The notes: generated by a model not told the origin, from the letters alone. A DNA stretch of 64,000 nucleotides from Leifsonia xyli (GCA_003243275.1 QFQR01000003.1:186001-250000); one strand, 5' to 3'. Counted from the first letter of the stretch, positions 32,650 through 42,362 are shown. Program-made: numbers and translations.

Positions 32650-33765
32650 ATGTCGACACCCCTCGAACGGTTCTACGGTGTGATCCCCGCGGGCGGCGTC
32701 GGGTCGCGCCTGTGGCCGTTGTCGCGCGCCGACGCCCCGAAGTTCCTGCACGATCTCACCGGGTCCGGCCGCACGCTCGTGCGCGGCACCTGGGAGCGCC
32801 TCGCACCGATCGCCGGACCCGAGCGCGTGATGATCGTCACGGGGCGTGCGCACCGGGCGGCGATCGAGGAGCAGATCCCCGAGCTCGCCGATCACAACAT
32901 CGTGCTCGAGGCGGCCCCGCGGGAGTCGACCGTGGCGATCGGTCTCGCGGCCGCGATCCTGCGGCGTCGCGAGCCGGATGTGATCATCGGCTCCTTCGCG
33001 GCCGATCACGTGATCGGCGACGAGGAGCTGTTCCGCGCGACCGTCGCCCAGGCGGTGGCCGCGGCGGATGCCGGCTACGTCGCGACGATCGGCATCCAGC
33101 CCACCGAGCCGGCGATCGGCTTCGGCTACATCGAGTGCGGCGAGGCCGCCACGATTCCCGAGGCCCCCGAGGCGTTGCTCGTGCGGAGCTTCGTGGAGAA
33201 GCCGGATGCGGAGGCCGCGGCGCGCTACCTCGCGGGCGGTCTGCACCTCTGGAACGCCGGCATGTTCATCTCCCGCGCCGATGTGCTGCTCGAGCAGATC
33301 GGCGCCTTCGATGCTCAGTTGCGCGCGCAGCTGGAGGAGCTCGCCGCGGCCTGGGACGACCCGACCACCCGCGGCCCAGCGGTGGACCGGCTGTGGCCGG
33401 CTCTCCGGCGCATCGCGATCGACTACTCGGTGGCCGAGCCCGCCGCGGCCGCGGGTCGGCTCGCCGTCATCCCCGGGCGCTTCGATTGGGATGACGTCGG
33501 CGATTTCGCCTCCGTGGCCAAGCTGAAATCGGGCGGTCGGGCAAGCGATCTGTCGATTCTGGGGGAGAACGCGCGCGTGCTTGCCGACGCGTCGAGCGGC
33601 ATCGTGGTGAGTCAGAGCGACCGCATCGTCTCGCTCATCGGCGTGCGCGACATCGTCGTGGTCGACACCCCGGATGCGCTGCTCGTCACGACCACGGCGA
33701 ACGCCCAGCGGGTGAAGGCGGTGGTCGACGCGCTCAAGCTCTCGGGACGCGACGACGTGCTCTGA
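32650..33765 (+). CDS. manC: Mannose-1-phosphate guanylyltransferase
   Basis: Makes GDP-mannose from mannose-1-phosphate and GTP for glycans and lipoglycans. The 371-aa protein begins with the nucleotide-binding signature PAGGVGSRLWPLSR, then SFAADHVIG, the FVEKPD motif and the metal-site segment WNAGMFISR and FDWDDVGDF. It has the short form without a fused isomerase domain. GGTGGAGG precedes the ATG. It diverges from sdhC; the 139-bp gap should contain both promoters. The DPM1-like glycosyltransferase at 60.6 kb is a plausible user of its product. Confidence 0.94.
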   Translation: MSTPLERFYGVIPAGGVGSRLWPLSRADAPKFLHDLTGSGRTLVRGTWERLAPIAGPERVMIVTGRAHRAAIEEQIPELADHNIVLEAAPRESTVAIGLAAAILRRREPDVIIGSFAADHVIGDEELFRATVAQAVAAADAGYVATIGIQPTEPAIGFGYIECGEAATIPEAPEALLVRSFVEKPDAEAAARYLAGGLHLWNAGMFISRADVLLEQIGAFDAQLRAQLEELAAAWDDPTTRGPAVDRLWPALRRIAIDYSVAEPAAAAGRLAVIPGRFDWDDVGDFASVAKLKSGGRASDLSILGENARVLADASSGIVVSQSDRIVSLIGVRDIVVVDTPDALLVTTTANAQRVKAVVDALKLSGRDDVL

Positions 33766-33960
33766 TGCGCTCCGAGTTGCGGCACTGCGCACCATCGGTG
33801 CTCATCTGAGCATGAACATTTCCGAGGTGTTTCCGCGGGCGAATACGTGTGTAACTCTTCTGTTGCGAGCGCCGGTGCTCAGTCTCCGGGGTGCGTCACA
33901 GAAGGTAACGTGAATCGCAATCGGCCGGCCATCCTGCCCGGCGACTTCTTGGAGGACACA

Positions 33961-35067
33961 GTGACAATCACGATCCGCAGGGCCGCCGTATCCGGCCTCG
34001 CCATCCTCGGTGCGGGCGCTCTCGTGCTCAGCGGCTGCGCCGCGGCGCCCGAGTCCGGTGGCGGCAGCAGCGCGCCGGCCGCATCCGACTTCAAGGCCTG
34101 CATGGTCTCCGACCAGGGTGGTTTCGACGACAAGTCGTTCAACCAGCTCGGCAAGGAAGGCCTCGAGAAGGCGGGCAAGGATCTCGGCATCCAGACGAAG
34201 GCCGTCGAGTCGGCCACGGAAGACGACTACGCGCCCAACATCGAGGCGCTGCTCGGCGAGAACTGCAACCTCATCGTGACGGTCGGCTTCCTGCTCTCGG
34301 CCGCCACCATCACCGCCGCCAACGCCAACCCGGGCGTCGAGTTCGCCATCGTCGACGACTCGCTCGACGGCAACTTCGACGGCACCAACGACACCAAGAA
34401 CGGCAAGCCGATCCTCTTCAACACCGCAGAGGCCGCGTTCCTCGCGGGCTACGCGGCGGCGGCCACCTCGAAGACCGGCGTCGTCGGCACCTTCGGCGGC
34501 ATGCAGATCAACCCGGTGACGATCTTCATGGACGGCTTCGTCGACGGCGTCGCCTACTACAACAAGGAGAACGGCAAGTCCGTCAAGGCCATCGGCTGGG
34601 ACAAGGCGACGCAGACTGGCTCCTTCACGAACAACTTCACGGCCGGCGTCGAGGCGAAGACCGCCGCGCAGAACCTGCTCGACCAGGGCGCCGACGTGCT
34701 CCTGCCGGTCGGCGGACCGATCTACCAGAGCGCCGGTGAGGCCATCCGTGAGAAGGGTGGCGACATCGCCCTCATCGGTGTCGACGCCGACGTGTTCAAC
34801 ACCGACCCGAAGGTCGCCGACCTCCTCCTGACCTCGGTCATGAAGGGCGTCGACTCGGGTGTCTACGACACCGTCAAGGCCGCGGCCGAGGGCAAGTTCG
34901 ACATCACGCCCTACGTCGGAACCCTCGAGAACGGCGGCGTCGGCATCGCCCCGTTCCACGACTGGGAGTCGAAGGTTCCCGCCGACCTCGGCAAGAAGCT
35001 CGATGACCTGAAGGCGAAGATCATCTCGGGTGACATCAAGGTCGAGTCGCCGGCGACCCCCAAGTAA
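33961..35067 (+). CDS. Nucleoside-binding lipoprotein of an ABC importer (BMP/PnrA family)
   Basis: Substrate-binding protein tethered to the membrane outside the cell. The 368-aa precursor has lipobox LSGC with Cys26, followed by a Ser/Gly/Ala spacer and the BMP-family fold: CMVSDQGGFDDKSFNQ, NIEALLGENCNLIVTVGF, LFNTAEAAFLAGYAAA and GVDADVFN. PnrA relatives bind purine nucleosides. The GTG at 33961 has the strong site TTGGAGG 6 nt upstream; in-frame codons before it lack a signal peptide. It opens the nucleoside import operon, with an 86-nt hairpin-bearing gap before the ATPase gene. Confidence 0.93.
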   Translation: MTITIRRAAVSGLAILGAGALVLSGCAAAPESGGGSSAPAASDFKACMVSDQGGFDDKSFNQLGKEGLEKAGKDLGIQTKAVESATEDDYAPNIEALLGENCNLIVTVGFLLSAATITAANANPGVEFAIVDDSLDGNFDGTNDTKNGKPILFNTAEAAFLAGYAAAATSKTGVVGTFGGMQINPVTIFMDGFVDGVAYYNKENGKSVKAIGWDKATQTGSFTNNFTAGVEAKTAAQNLLDQGADVLLPVGGPIYQSAGEAIREKGGDIALIGVDADVFNTDPKVADLLLTSVMKGVDSGVYDTVKAAAEGKFDITPYVGTLENGGVGIAPFHDWESKVPADLGKKLDDLKAKIISGDIKVESPATPK

Positions 35068-35082
35068 TCCCGCTCCTCGCAT

Positions 35083-35126
35083 CACGGCACGGGGAGGCCG
35101 GCCTCGCCGGTCTCCCCGTTGCCGTG
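35083..35126 (+). terminator. Intra-operon hairpin (attenuator) after the binding-protein gene
   Basis: A long stem pairs CACGGC-A-CGGGGAG-CCGG with its complement (35083-35101 and 35107-35126), with one bulge and one mismatch. It lies between the binding-protein gene and the ATPase gene, where partial termination or 3' end protection commonly gives an excess of binding-protein mRNA. Confidence 0.55.
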
Positions 35127-35153
35127 TCGGGGCCTGATTCCTAGATTGAGACA

Positions 35154-36662
35154 ATGAAGCTCGAACTCCGCGGCATCACCAAGCGGTTCGGTGCCCTGGT
35201 CGCCAACGACCACATCGACCTGGTGGTCGAACCCGGCGAGATCCACTGCCTGCTCGGCGAGAACGGTGCAGGCAAGTCGACCCTCATGAACGTGCTCTAC
35301 GGCCTCTACCAGGCTGACGAGGGCGAGATCCTGCTCGACGATGTCGTGCAGAACTTCACCGGGCCGGGCGACGCCATGAAGGCGGGCATCGGCATGGTGC
35401 ACCAGCACTTCATGCTCGTGCCGGTTTTCACGGTCGCCGAGAACGTCATGCTCGGTCACGAGCAGACCAAGGGGCCTGGCGTGCTCGACCTGGCCGCGGC
35501 GCGCACGAAGGTGCGCGAGATCTCCGACCGCTTCGGGTTCGACGTCGACCCGGATGCGATCGTCGAGGAGCTGCCGGTCGGCGTGCAGCAGCGCGTCGAG
35601 ATCATCAAGGCGCTCTCCCGCGACGCGCAGGTGCTCGTCTTCGACGAGCCCACCGCGGTGCTCACCCCGCAGGAGACCGACGAGCTCATGACGATCATGC
35701 GCCAGCTCAAGGAGTCCGGCACGGCGATCGTCTTCATCACCCACAAGCTGCGCGAGGTGCGCGAGGTCGCCGACCGCATCACCGTCATCCGCCTCGGCAA
35801 GGTCGTCGGCGAGGCCTCGCCCACCGCCACCAACACCGAACTCGCCTCGATGATGGTCGGTCGCGCCGTCGAGCTCATGATCGAGAAGGCCCCCGCGAAG
35901 CCGGGAGCGGATGCGTTCGTCGTCACCGAGCTCTCGGTCGTCGACGCGCGCGACCAGTACGTCGTCAAGGACGTCTCCTTCACGGTGCGCGCGGGCGAGA
36001 TCCTGGCGATCGCCGGGGTGCAGGGCAACGGCCAGACCGAGCTCACCGAGGCGATCCTCGGCCTCCAGCCGCGCGCGCAGGGTTCGATCACGCTCGACGG
36101 CGTCGAGCTGCTCGGCCGCAACGTGCGTCAGGTGCTCGACGCGGGCGTCGGCTTCGTGCCGGAGGACCGCACGGAGGACGGCCTCGTCGCGGAGTTCACG
36201 ATCGCCGAGAACCTCATGCTCGATCGCTCGGGTGGCGAGCCGTTCGTGAAGGCGGGCACGCTGCAGCTCGCCGCGCTCACGACCTTCGCCGAGGAGAAGC
36301 TGCGGGAGTTCGACATCCGCGCCCAGGGCATCGGCACCCACGCGGGACGGCTCTCCGGCGGCAACCAGCAGAAGGTCGTGCTGGCCCGTGAGCTCAGCCG
36401 CGAACTCCGCCTGTTCGTCGCCTCGCAGCCCACGCGCGGCCTCGACGTCGGCTCGATCGAGTTCGTGCACACCCGCATCGTGCAGGCGCGCGACGCCGGG
36501 ATCCCCGTGATCGTGGTGTCCACCGAGCTCGACGAGGTCGTCGCGCTCGCCGACCGGATCGCGGTGATGTACCGGGGCGGGATCGTCGGCATCGTGCCCG
36601 GCGACACCCCGCGAGACGTGCTCGGCCTCCTGATGGCCGGCGAGACGGGAGCGGCCGCGTGA
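35154..36662 (+). CDS. Double-domain ABC ATPase of a nucleoside importer
   Basis: A 502-aa protein with two ABC domains in one chain, as in RnsB/NupA and sugar importers of the same class. Domain 1 has Walker A GENGAGKST and the degenerate-looking signature LPVGVQQRVEI. Domain 2 has Walker A-like GVQGNGQTE (no Lys-Ser/Thr pair) and signature LSGGNQQKV, so one of the two composite sites is probably the main hydrolytic one. It couples to the two permeases downstream; the GTG of the first overlaps its stop by 4 nt. Confidence 0.94.
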   Translation: MKLELRGITKRFGALVANDHIDLVVEPGEIHCLLGENGAGKSTLMNVLYGLYQADEGEILLDDVVQNFTGPGDAMKAGIGMVHQHFMLVPVFTVAENVMLGHEQTKGPGVLDLAAARTKVREISDRFGFDVDPDAIVEELPVGVQQRVEIIKALSRDAQVLVFDEPTAVLTPQETDELMTIMRQLKESGTAIVFITHKLREVREVADRITVIRLGKVVGEASPTATNTELASMMVGRAVELMIEKAPAKPGADAFVVTELSVVDARDQYVVKDVSFTVRAGEILAIAGVQGNGQTELTEAILGLQPRAQGSITLDGVELLGRNVRQVLDAGVGFVPEDRTEDGLVAEFTIAENLMLDRSGGEPFVKAGTLQLAALTTFAEEKLREFDIRAQGIGTHAGRLSGGNQQKVVLARELSRELRLFVASQPTRGLDVGSIEFVHTRIVQARDAGIPVIVVSTELDEVVALADRIAVMYRGGIVGIVPGDTPRDVLGLLMAGETGAAA

Positions 36663-37987
36663 GCGACGAGCAGATCCCCGCCCAGGGGCAGACCCCGACC
36701 CCGGAGGTCGAGGTCGAACAGGTTCCCGTCGAGCAGCGAGCCGCGCACCAGGAGGTCGCACCGCCCCCGGCGGGCAACCGCATCCTGCACGAGATGCTGC
36801 GGTCGAACTGGCTCATCTCGCTGCTCGCGATCGTGCTCGCGCTGCTCGTCGGCGCGGTGCTGATCGCGGTGACCGACCCCAAGGTGCAGGCGGCATCCGG
36901 CTACTTCTTCGCCCGCCCAGGCGACACCCTGGCGGCGATCTGGAACGCCGTCTCCGGTGCCTACCTGTCGCTCTTCCAGGGCGCGGTGTACAACCCCAAC
37001 CGCGGCGCCTTCGTCGACGCGATCAAGCCGCTCACCGAGACCCTCACCTTCGCGACACCGCTCATCACGGCCGGTCTCGCGATGGCGTTGACCTTCCGCG
37101 TCGGCATGTTCAACATCGGTGGACGAGGCCAGATCCTGATCGCCGCAGCGTGCGCCGGCTGGGTCAGCTGGTCGTTCGCGCTGCCTGCGCCGTTGCACAT
37201 CCTGCTCGCGACCGTCGCCGCCTTCGTCGGCGGTGCGATCTGGGCCGGAATCGCGGGGGTCTTGAAGGCCCGCACGGGCGCGCACGAGGTGATCGTCACG
37301 ATCATGCTCAACTACGTCGCGTTCTTCCTCATCTCCTACCTGCTGAAGACGCCCGGCGCGCTGCAGGCGCCGGGGTCGAACACCCCCAAGTCGCCGCCTG
37401 CGCTGCCGAGCGCGGTCTACCCGAACCTCTCCGACCTGCTGGGGGTGGGCAGCTTCCGGCTGCACCTGGGCTTCATCTTCGCGATCCTCGCCACCATCTG
37501 GCTCTGGTACCTGCTCAACCGCTCGAGCTTGGGCTTCCGCTTCCGCGCGGTCGGCGAGAACCCGAATGCGGCGCGCGTCGCGGGCATCAGCGTCACGCGG
37601 GTCTACGTGCTGGCGATGCTGCTCTCCGGCGGCCTGATGGGTCTCGCCGCCGCCTCGCAGGTGCTCGGCACGACGACGACGGGCTTCGCCTCGGGGGTCG
37701 ACGCCGGCATCGGATTCGACGCCATCACGGTCGCACTGCTCGGCCGCTCTCGGCCGTGGGGCGTGTTCTTCTCCGGCATCCTGTTCGGCGCCCTCAAGGC
37801 CGGCGGCTACACGATGCAGGCCAGCCAGGGCATCCCGATCGACATCGTGCTCGTGGTGCAGTCGGTCATCGTGCTGCTGATCGCAGCGCCCCCGCTCGTG
37901 CGCGCCATCTTCCGGCTGCCCAAGCCCGGCGACGCACCGCGCGTGCGACGAGCCCGCACCGCGACCCCGGAGGTGGTGACCAAGTGA
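36659..37987 (+). CDS. ABC permease of a nucleoside importer, first subunit
   Basis: A 442-aa membrane protein with a Pro/Glu-rich cytoplasmic N-terminus of about 45 residues and roughly eight to ten hydrophobic segments. FRVGMFNIGGRGQILIAA and the loop FRAVGENPNAARVAGI are the family's conserved blocks, the latter contacting the ATPase. It pairs with the next gene to form the translocation pore. GTG start overlaps the ATPase stop; its own stop overlaps the next GTG. Confidence 0.93.
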   Translation: MSDEQIPAQGQTPTPEVEVEQVPVEQRAAHQEVAPPPAGNRILHEMLRSNWLISLLAIVLALLVGAVLIAVTDPKVQAASGYFFARPGDTLAAIWNAVSGAYLSLFQGAVYNPNRGAFVDAIKPLTETLTFATPLITAGLAMALTFRVGMFNIGGRGQILIAAACAGWVSWSFALPAPLHILLATVAAFVGGAIWAGIAGVLKARTGAHEVIVTIMLNYVAFFLISYLLKTPGALQAPGSNTPKSPPALPSAVYPNLSDLLGVGSFRLHLGFIFAILATIWLWYLLNRSSLGFRFRAVGENPNAARVAGISVTRVYVLAMLLSGGLMGLAAASQVLGTTTTGFASGVDAGIGFDAITVALLGRSRPWGVFFSGILFGALKAGGYTMQASQGIPIDIVLVVQSVIVLLIAAPPLVRAIFRLPKPGDAPRVRRARTATPEVVTK

Positions 37988-39252
37988 CGACCACGGCCGC
38001 CCCGATCGTGCTCGAGAAGGCCCTCGTGCGCAGTTGGAAGACCCCGATTCTGCTCGGCGTGTTCGCGCTCGTCGGGCTCCTGATGGCCTTCGCCTTCCCG
38101 AACTCGGGGGAGACCACCTTCACCCTCTCGACCAAGGCGGACGCGATCCAGCTCGCGCCGCTCGTCGTGCCCACCCAGGCGGCCGTCATCGTGCTCGCGG
38201 TGCTGCTCGTGCTGCTCGCGGTCGCGGCTGCGGGCTGGGTGCAGCTGCGCTCGGGTCGGGCACCGCTGTGGATCTCGATCGCGTTCGCCGTGCTGTTCCT
38301 CGTCTCCTTCCTCACCTGGGTCGCGGCCGACAAGAACATCCCGGTGCCCGGGATGCTTGTCGGAACCGTCGCGCTCAGCGTGCCGCTCATCTTCGGTGCC
38401 CTCGGCGGCGTCATCTCCGAGCGTGCCGGTGTCGTCAACATCGCGATCGAGGGGCAGCTGCTCTTCGGCGCGTTCTCGGCGGCCATCGTCGGCTCGATCA
38501 CGAAGCAGCCTGTCATCGCGCTGCTCGCGGCGATGATCGGGGCGGTGCTCGTCTCGTTCGTGCTCGCCGCCTTCGCGATCAAGTACCTCGTCGACCAGGT
38601 GATCGTGGGTGTCGTGCTCAACGTGCTCGTCGTCGGGCTCACGAGCTTCTTCTACTCGAAGGTGCTCACGACCGACCCGGCGCTCAACTCGCCCGTGAAG
38701 TTCCCGGTCTGGCCGATCCCCGGCCTGTCGGAGATCCCCATCCTCGGGCCGGTGCTGTTCCGGCAGACGGTCATCGTCTACCTCATGTACATCGCGGTGT
38801 TCCTCGTCTGGTTCGGGCTCTTCAAGACCCGCTGGGGTCTGCGGGTGCGCGCGGTCGGCGAGCACCCCAAGGCCGCGGACACGGTCGGCATCAACGTCAA
38901 CAGCACGCGCTTCTGGAACGTGTCGCTCGCGGGCGCGATCGTCGGCATCGGCGGGGCGTACTACACGCTCGACGTCGTCGGCCAGTTCGGCAAGGAGATG
39001 ACCAACGGTGCGGGCTTCATCGCCCTCGCCGCGGTGATCTTCGGACGCTGGGATCCGATCCGGGCCACCCTCGCCGGCCTGCTGTTCGGTTTCGCGACCA
39101 ACCTGCAGAGCGTGCTCGGCATCATCGGCTCGCCCGTGCCGAGCGACTTCATGCTCATGCTCCCCTACCTCGTCACGATCTTCGCGGTCGCGGGCCTCGT
39201 GGGCGTCTCCCGGGCGCCCGCCGCCGACGGCAAGCCGTACATCAAGTCATGA
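37984..39252 (+). CDS. ABC permease of a nucleoside importer, second subunit
   Basis: A 422-aa partner of the preceding permease. GGVISERAGVVNIAIEGQLLFGAF and the coupling loop RVRAVGEHPKAADTVGI identify the BMP-type (RnsC/D) permease group. The longer N-terminal part carries additional hydrophobic segments. GTG 37984 overlaps the previous stop (GTGA). The stop overlaps the cytidine deaminase ATG (ATGA), which ties transport directly to nucleoside catabolism. Confidence 0.93.
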   Translation: MTTTAAPIVLEKALVRSWKTPILLGVFALVGLLMAFAFPNSGETTFTLSTKADAIQLAPLVVPTQAAVIVLAVLLVLLAVAAAGWVQLRSGRAPLWISIAFAVLFLVSFLTWVAADKNIPVPGMLVGTVALSVPLIFGALGGVISERAGVVNIAIEGQLLFGAFSAAIVGSITKQPVIALLAAMIGAVLVSFVLAAFAIKYLVDQVIVGVVLNVLVVGLTSFFYSKVLTTDPALNSPVKFPVWPIPGLSEIPILGPVLFRQTVIVYLMYIAVFLVWFGLFKTRWGLRVRAVGEHPKAADTVGINVNSTRFWNVSLAGAIVGIGGAYYTLDVVGQFGKEMTNGAGFIALAAVIFGRWDPIRATLAGLLFGFATNLQSVLGIIGSPVPSDFMLMLPYLVTIFAVAGLVGVSRAPAADGKPYIKS

Positions 39253-39674
39253 GCGCCGCATCCGGGGCCCAGATCGACTGGGATGCGCTGCGCGAGGTCG
39301 CGACCGAGGCGCTCGCGCACGCCTACGTGCCCTACTCGCGCTTCCCGGTCGGGGTCGCCGCGCTCGTCGACGACGGTCGCGTGATCTGGGGCTGCAACGT
39401 CGAGAACGCCTCCTACGGGCTCACCCTGTGCGCCGAGTGCGCGCTCGTGTCGACGCTGCACATGACGGGCGGGGGCAAGCTCGTCGCCTTCACCTGCGTC
39501 GACGGCGACGGCAACGCGCTCATGCCCTGCGGACGCTGCCGGCAGCTGTTGTTCGAGCACTCGGCCGAGGGGATGCTGCTCGAGACCGTGTCGGGCATCA
39601 AGACGATCGACGAGGTGATCCCCGACGCGTTCGGGCCGCGCACCCTCGCCGCCTACCAGGAGACCCACGACTGA
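39249..39674 (+). CDS. cdd: Cytidine deaminase
   Basis: Deaminates (deoxy)cytidine to (deoxy)uridine. The 141-aa homotetrameric type has zinc ligands in LCAECALV (Cys, catalytic Glu) and MPCGRCRQLL, plus the substrate segment NVENASYGLT. Its ATG overlaps the permease stop and its TGA shares a base with the deoA ATG, so uptake, deamination and phosphorolysis are encoded by one transcript. Confidence 0.96.
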   Translation: MSAASGAQIDWDALREVATEALAHAYVPYSRFPVGVAALVDDGRVIWGCNVENASYGLTLCAECALVSTLHMTGGGKLVAFTCVDGDGNALMPCGRCRQLLFEHSAEGMLLETVSGIKTIDEVIPDAFGPRTLAAYQETHD

Positions 39675-40963
39675 TGGTCGAACCCTTCGACACCGTCGAC
39701 CTCATCCATCGCAAGCGCGACCGGGGCGAGCTGACCGCGGACGAGATCCGCTGGCTGGTCGACGCCTACACGCGCGGCTACGTGGCCGACGAGCAGATGT
39801 CGGCGTTCGCCATGGCGGTGTTCCTGAACGGGATGACGCCCGCGGAGATCCGCGAGCTGACCCTCGCGATGGTCGCGAGCGGCGAGAGGCTCGATTTCGC
39901 GGGGCTCGGCAAGACCACGACCGACAAGCACTCCACCGGTGGGGTGGGCGACAAGATCACCCTCCCGCTCGCGCCGCTCGTCGCCTCCTTCGGGGTCGCG
40001 GTGCCGCAGCTCTCCGGCCGCGGCCTCGGGCACACGGGCGGCACGCTCGACAAGCTCGAGTCGATCCCGGGCTGGCGGGCGCGGCTCACGAACGAGGAGT
40101 TCCTCGCCCAGCTCCGCTCGGTCGGTGCCGTGGTCTGCGCGGCGGGGGCCGACCTCGCGCCCGCCGACGGCAAGCTGTATGCGCTCCGCGACATCACGGG
40201 AACGGTCGAGGCGATCCCGCTGATCGCCTCCTCGATCATGTCGAAGAAGATCGCCGAGGGCACCGCATCCCTCGTGCTCGATGTGAAGTTCGGCGGCGGC
40301 GCGTTCATGAAGGAGTACGAGCGCGCGCACGAGCTGGCGGAGACGATGGTGCGGCTCGGCAACGAGGCGGGCGTCGCGACCAGATCGCTGCTCACCGACA
40401 TGGAGGTGCCGCTCGGGCTCGCGATCGGCAACGCCAACGAGGTGCGCGAGTCGGTCGAGGTGCTGTCCGGCGGCGGGCCGGCGGATGTCGTCGAGCTGAC
40501 CGTGGCGCTCGCGCGCGAGATGCTCGAGCTCGCGGGGATCCCGGATGCGGACGTCGAGACCGCGCTCGCGGACGGGCGTGCGATGGACTCCTGGCGCGCG
40601 ATGATCTCCGCCCAGGGTGGCGACCCGGATGCGGCGCTTCCCTCGCCGCGCGAATCGCTCCCGGTGCTGGCGGAGGCGGACGGCGTGCTCGCCAGCCAGC
40701 AGGCGCTCCCCTTCGGCGTCGCCGCCTGGCGCCTCGGCGCGGGCCGTGCGCGCAAGGAGGACCCGGTGGTGCACGCGGCGGGCATCGACCTGCACAAGAA
40801 GCCGGGCGATGTGGTGCGCGTCGGCGAGCCGCTCTTCACCCTGCACGCCGACGACCCGGCCCGTTTCCCGCGCGCGCTCGAGGCGCTGGACGGCGCCTAC
40901 ACGATCGCGCCTATGGGAACCTCCCTGCCGCCGCGCCCCCTCATCCGCACCCGCCTCGCCTGA
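39674..40963 (+). CDS. deoA: Thymidine/pyrimidine-nucleoside phosphorylase
   Basis: Splits thymidine or (deoxy)uridine with phosphate to base and (deoxy)ribose-1-phosphate. The 429-aa protein contains the family signature SGRGLGHTGGTLDKLES, the phosphate site KHSTGGVGDK, and SSIMSKKIAEG. It ends with the PYNP-type C-terminal barrel (GDVVRVGEPLFTLHAD). It is the last gene of the importer operon; a repeat cluster follows it. Confidence 0.95.
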   Translation: MVEPFDTVDLIHRKRDRGELTADEIRWLVDAYTRGYVADEQMSAFAMAVFLNGMTPAEIRELTLAMVASGERLDFAGLGKTTTDKHSTGGVGDKITLPLAPLVASFGVAVPQLSGRGLGHTGGTLDKLESIPGWRARLTNEEFLAQLRSVGAVVCAAGADLAPADGKLYALRDITGTVEAIPLIASSIMSKKIAEGTASLVLDVKFGGGAFMKEYERAHELAETMVRLGNEAGVATRSLLTDMEVPLGLAIGNANEVRESVEVLSGGGPADVVELTVALAREMLELAGIPDADVETALADGRAMDSWRAMISAQGGDPDAALPSPRESLPVLAEADGVLASQQALPFGVAAWRLGAGRARKEDPVVHAAGIDLHKKPGDVVRVGEPLFTLHADDPARFPRALEALDGAYTIAPMGTSLPPRPLIRTRLA

Positions 40964-41034
40964 CCCGCGCTCGCGGGGCGCCCTGCGCCGCGCTCGCCTG
41001 GACCCCGGCCCGCGCTCGCCTGCCCGCGTTCATC

Positions 41035-41298
41035 CCGAGGCGTCACTTTTCGTCGCCTGCTGGGAGCGCTGAGCGACACAAACTGACACCTCAGGTGATG
41101 GGCCAGGCCCTTGCGCCTGCCCCCGTGGGACGTCGCCTCCACCGCACGCTCATCCTGAGGCGTCACTTTTCGTCCCCCGCGCCCGGGTTGAAGTGACACA
41201 TGGCGACTCCTCAGTTGGCTAGTTGGTGCGCGCACTTTCTGAGGCGTCACTTTGTGTCGCCTCCTGGGGCTGCTGGGCGACACAAAGTGACGCCTCAG
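41035..41298. repeat. Cluster of three palindromic repeats, left of the AbiEi-like gene
   Basis: Three hairpins of one family lie between deoA and the AbiEi-like gene: 41035-41095 (imperfect), 41153-41213 (decayed) and 41239-41298. The last has perfect 23-bp arms (41239-41261 and 41276-41298) beginning CTGAGGCGTCACTTTG, with a 14-nt loop. The interval 40964-41348 holds no gene I can support. Confidence 0.85.
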
Positions 41299-41348
41299 GG
41301 GAGGAGGGTCAGGGATGAGCCCCGGGGACTCAGGGAGGATGAGGTGCG

Positions 41349-42287
41349 TCAGACGCCGCCGACCCAGCCGCGCGCACGGAGGCGACGCTCCACGGTGTCG
41401 AGCAGTCGCGGCATGTCATTCAGATCGTCTGCGGTCGAGCGGATCATCGACCAGGAGTCGTCCTCGAGCACCACGAAACGCCGGAGGTCGCGCCGCCACT
41501 GGCGCGCACTCGTTCGGTGGTGGTCGCCCTCGTGGTCGACACCGACCCGGTACTTCTCGAAGGCCAGGTCGATCTCGGCGATCAGGCGGCCGTAGCGGTC
41601 GTAGACCTCGAGATTCGGCGATACCGGCGGGAGACCGGCCGCCGCGAAGCGCAACCTGAGTTGGGACTCCGGTCGCCCATCCGACCGCTCGCTGAGCAAC
41701 GGCAATGCTGCGAGGCGCGTGAGACCTCCTCTCCGCCCCGGATGCCGTTCCGCCATTTCGTACAGTTCGGCCAGCGTTGCGAGGGGGTCGCGCCGCCAGA
41801 TCACGCGGTCGCCCGCCGCGACCAGATCCTCGAGGGTGAGGTAGGGGGCGAGGTCGCACCAGGTGCGCGCCGGCGTCGTGACGGGGATCCCGTTCAGCAC
41901 GGTGAGTTCGGCCGGCGTGATGACGAAGTGGTGACCGACCGTGCCCGTCAGCCGGGTGGCGCGTTCGCCGTGCGGAAGACCCACGTGCAGGCGGGGGTCG
42001 TCCTCGAGGCGGCGGGGCAGGGGAAGGCCCCAGAGGAGTGCCGCGGTGGGACCGCAGAGGTAGGCGTCGGTTCGCATGACGGTGAGGCACGATCCGCAAC
42101 GCGTCAGCAGGTCACGCGACGGCTCGAACTCGCGAACCCCGCGGAAGGGCACCGTCAGATCGCCTCGACGCATCCGGTTGCGGTCGATGCCGAGCGCGAT
42201 CGCATCCCGCACGGCGAACGCGGGGTGGGGGATGTCGGCGGGAAGCGGAGCGGCGGCGGGCATGGCTCGAGGGTGCTCGCTCGTCAC
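41349..42287 (-). CDS. AbiEi-like/DUF559 (Vsr-fold) protein
   Basis: A roughly 312-aa protein of a type very common in Actinobacteria. The N-terminal part (FAVRDAIALGIDRNRMRRGDL, then PFRGVRE) resembles the AbiEi-like winged-helix start. The middle has the LCGPTAALLWGLPLP block. The C-terminal part (ESQLRLRF, IAEIDLAF, GVDHEGDHH, QWRRDLRR) has the Glu/Asp pattern of the DUF559 Vsr-like nuclease fold. AbiEi proteins are antitoxin/regulators in type IV toxin-antitoxin systems, but no AbiEii toxin gene is adjacent. Function therefore open. The start is uncertain: GTG 42287 is used; ATG 42263 and 42362 are alternatives. The gene stands alone, bracketed by copies of one palindromic repeat. Confidence 0.72.
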   Translation of the reverse strand: MTSEHPRAMPAAAPLPADIPHPAFAVRDAIALGIDRNRMRRGDLTVPFRGVREFEPSRDLLTRCGSCLTVMRTDAYLCGPTAALLWGLPLPRRLEDDPRLHVGLPHGERATRLTGTVGHHFVITPAELTVLNGIPVTTPARTWCDLAPYLTLEDLVAAGDRVIWRRDPLATLAELYEMAERHPGRRGGLTRLAALPLLSERSDGRPESQLRLRFAAAGLPPVSPNLEVYDRYGRLIAEIDLAFEKYRVGVDHEGDHHRTSARQWRRDLRRFVVLEDDSWSMIRSTADDLNDMPRLLDTVERRLRARGWVGGV

Positions 42288-42362
42288 ACCTCGCAGGGAT
42301 GCCTTCCCCCGATTGTGGTCAACCCGGGCGCCGCTGCAGCTTGTGAAGGAGCGGTGCCCCAT

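Noticed and set aside
41349..42287. A complete type IV toxin-antitoxin pair
   Set aside because: Only the AbiEi-like protein is present. Both neighbours are clearly nucleoside enzymes and no AbiEii nucleotidyltransferase is encoded on either side.
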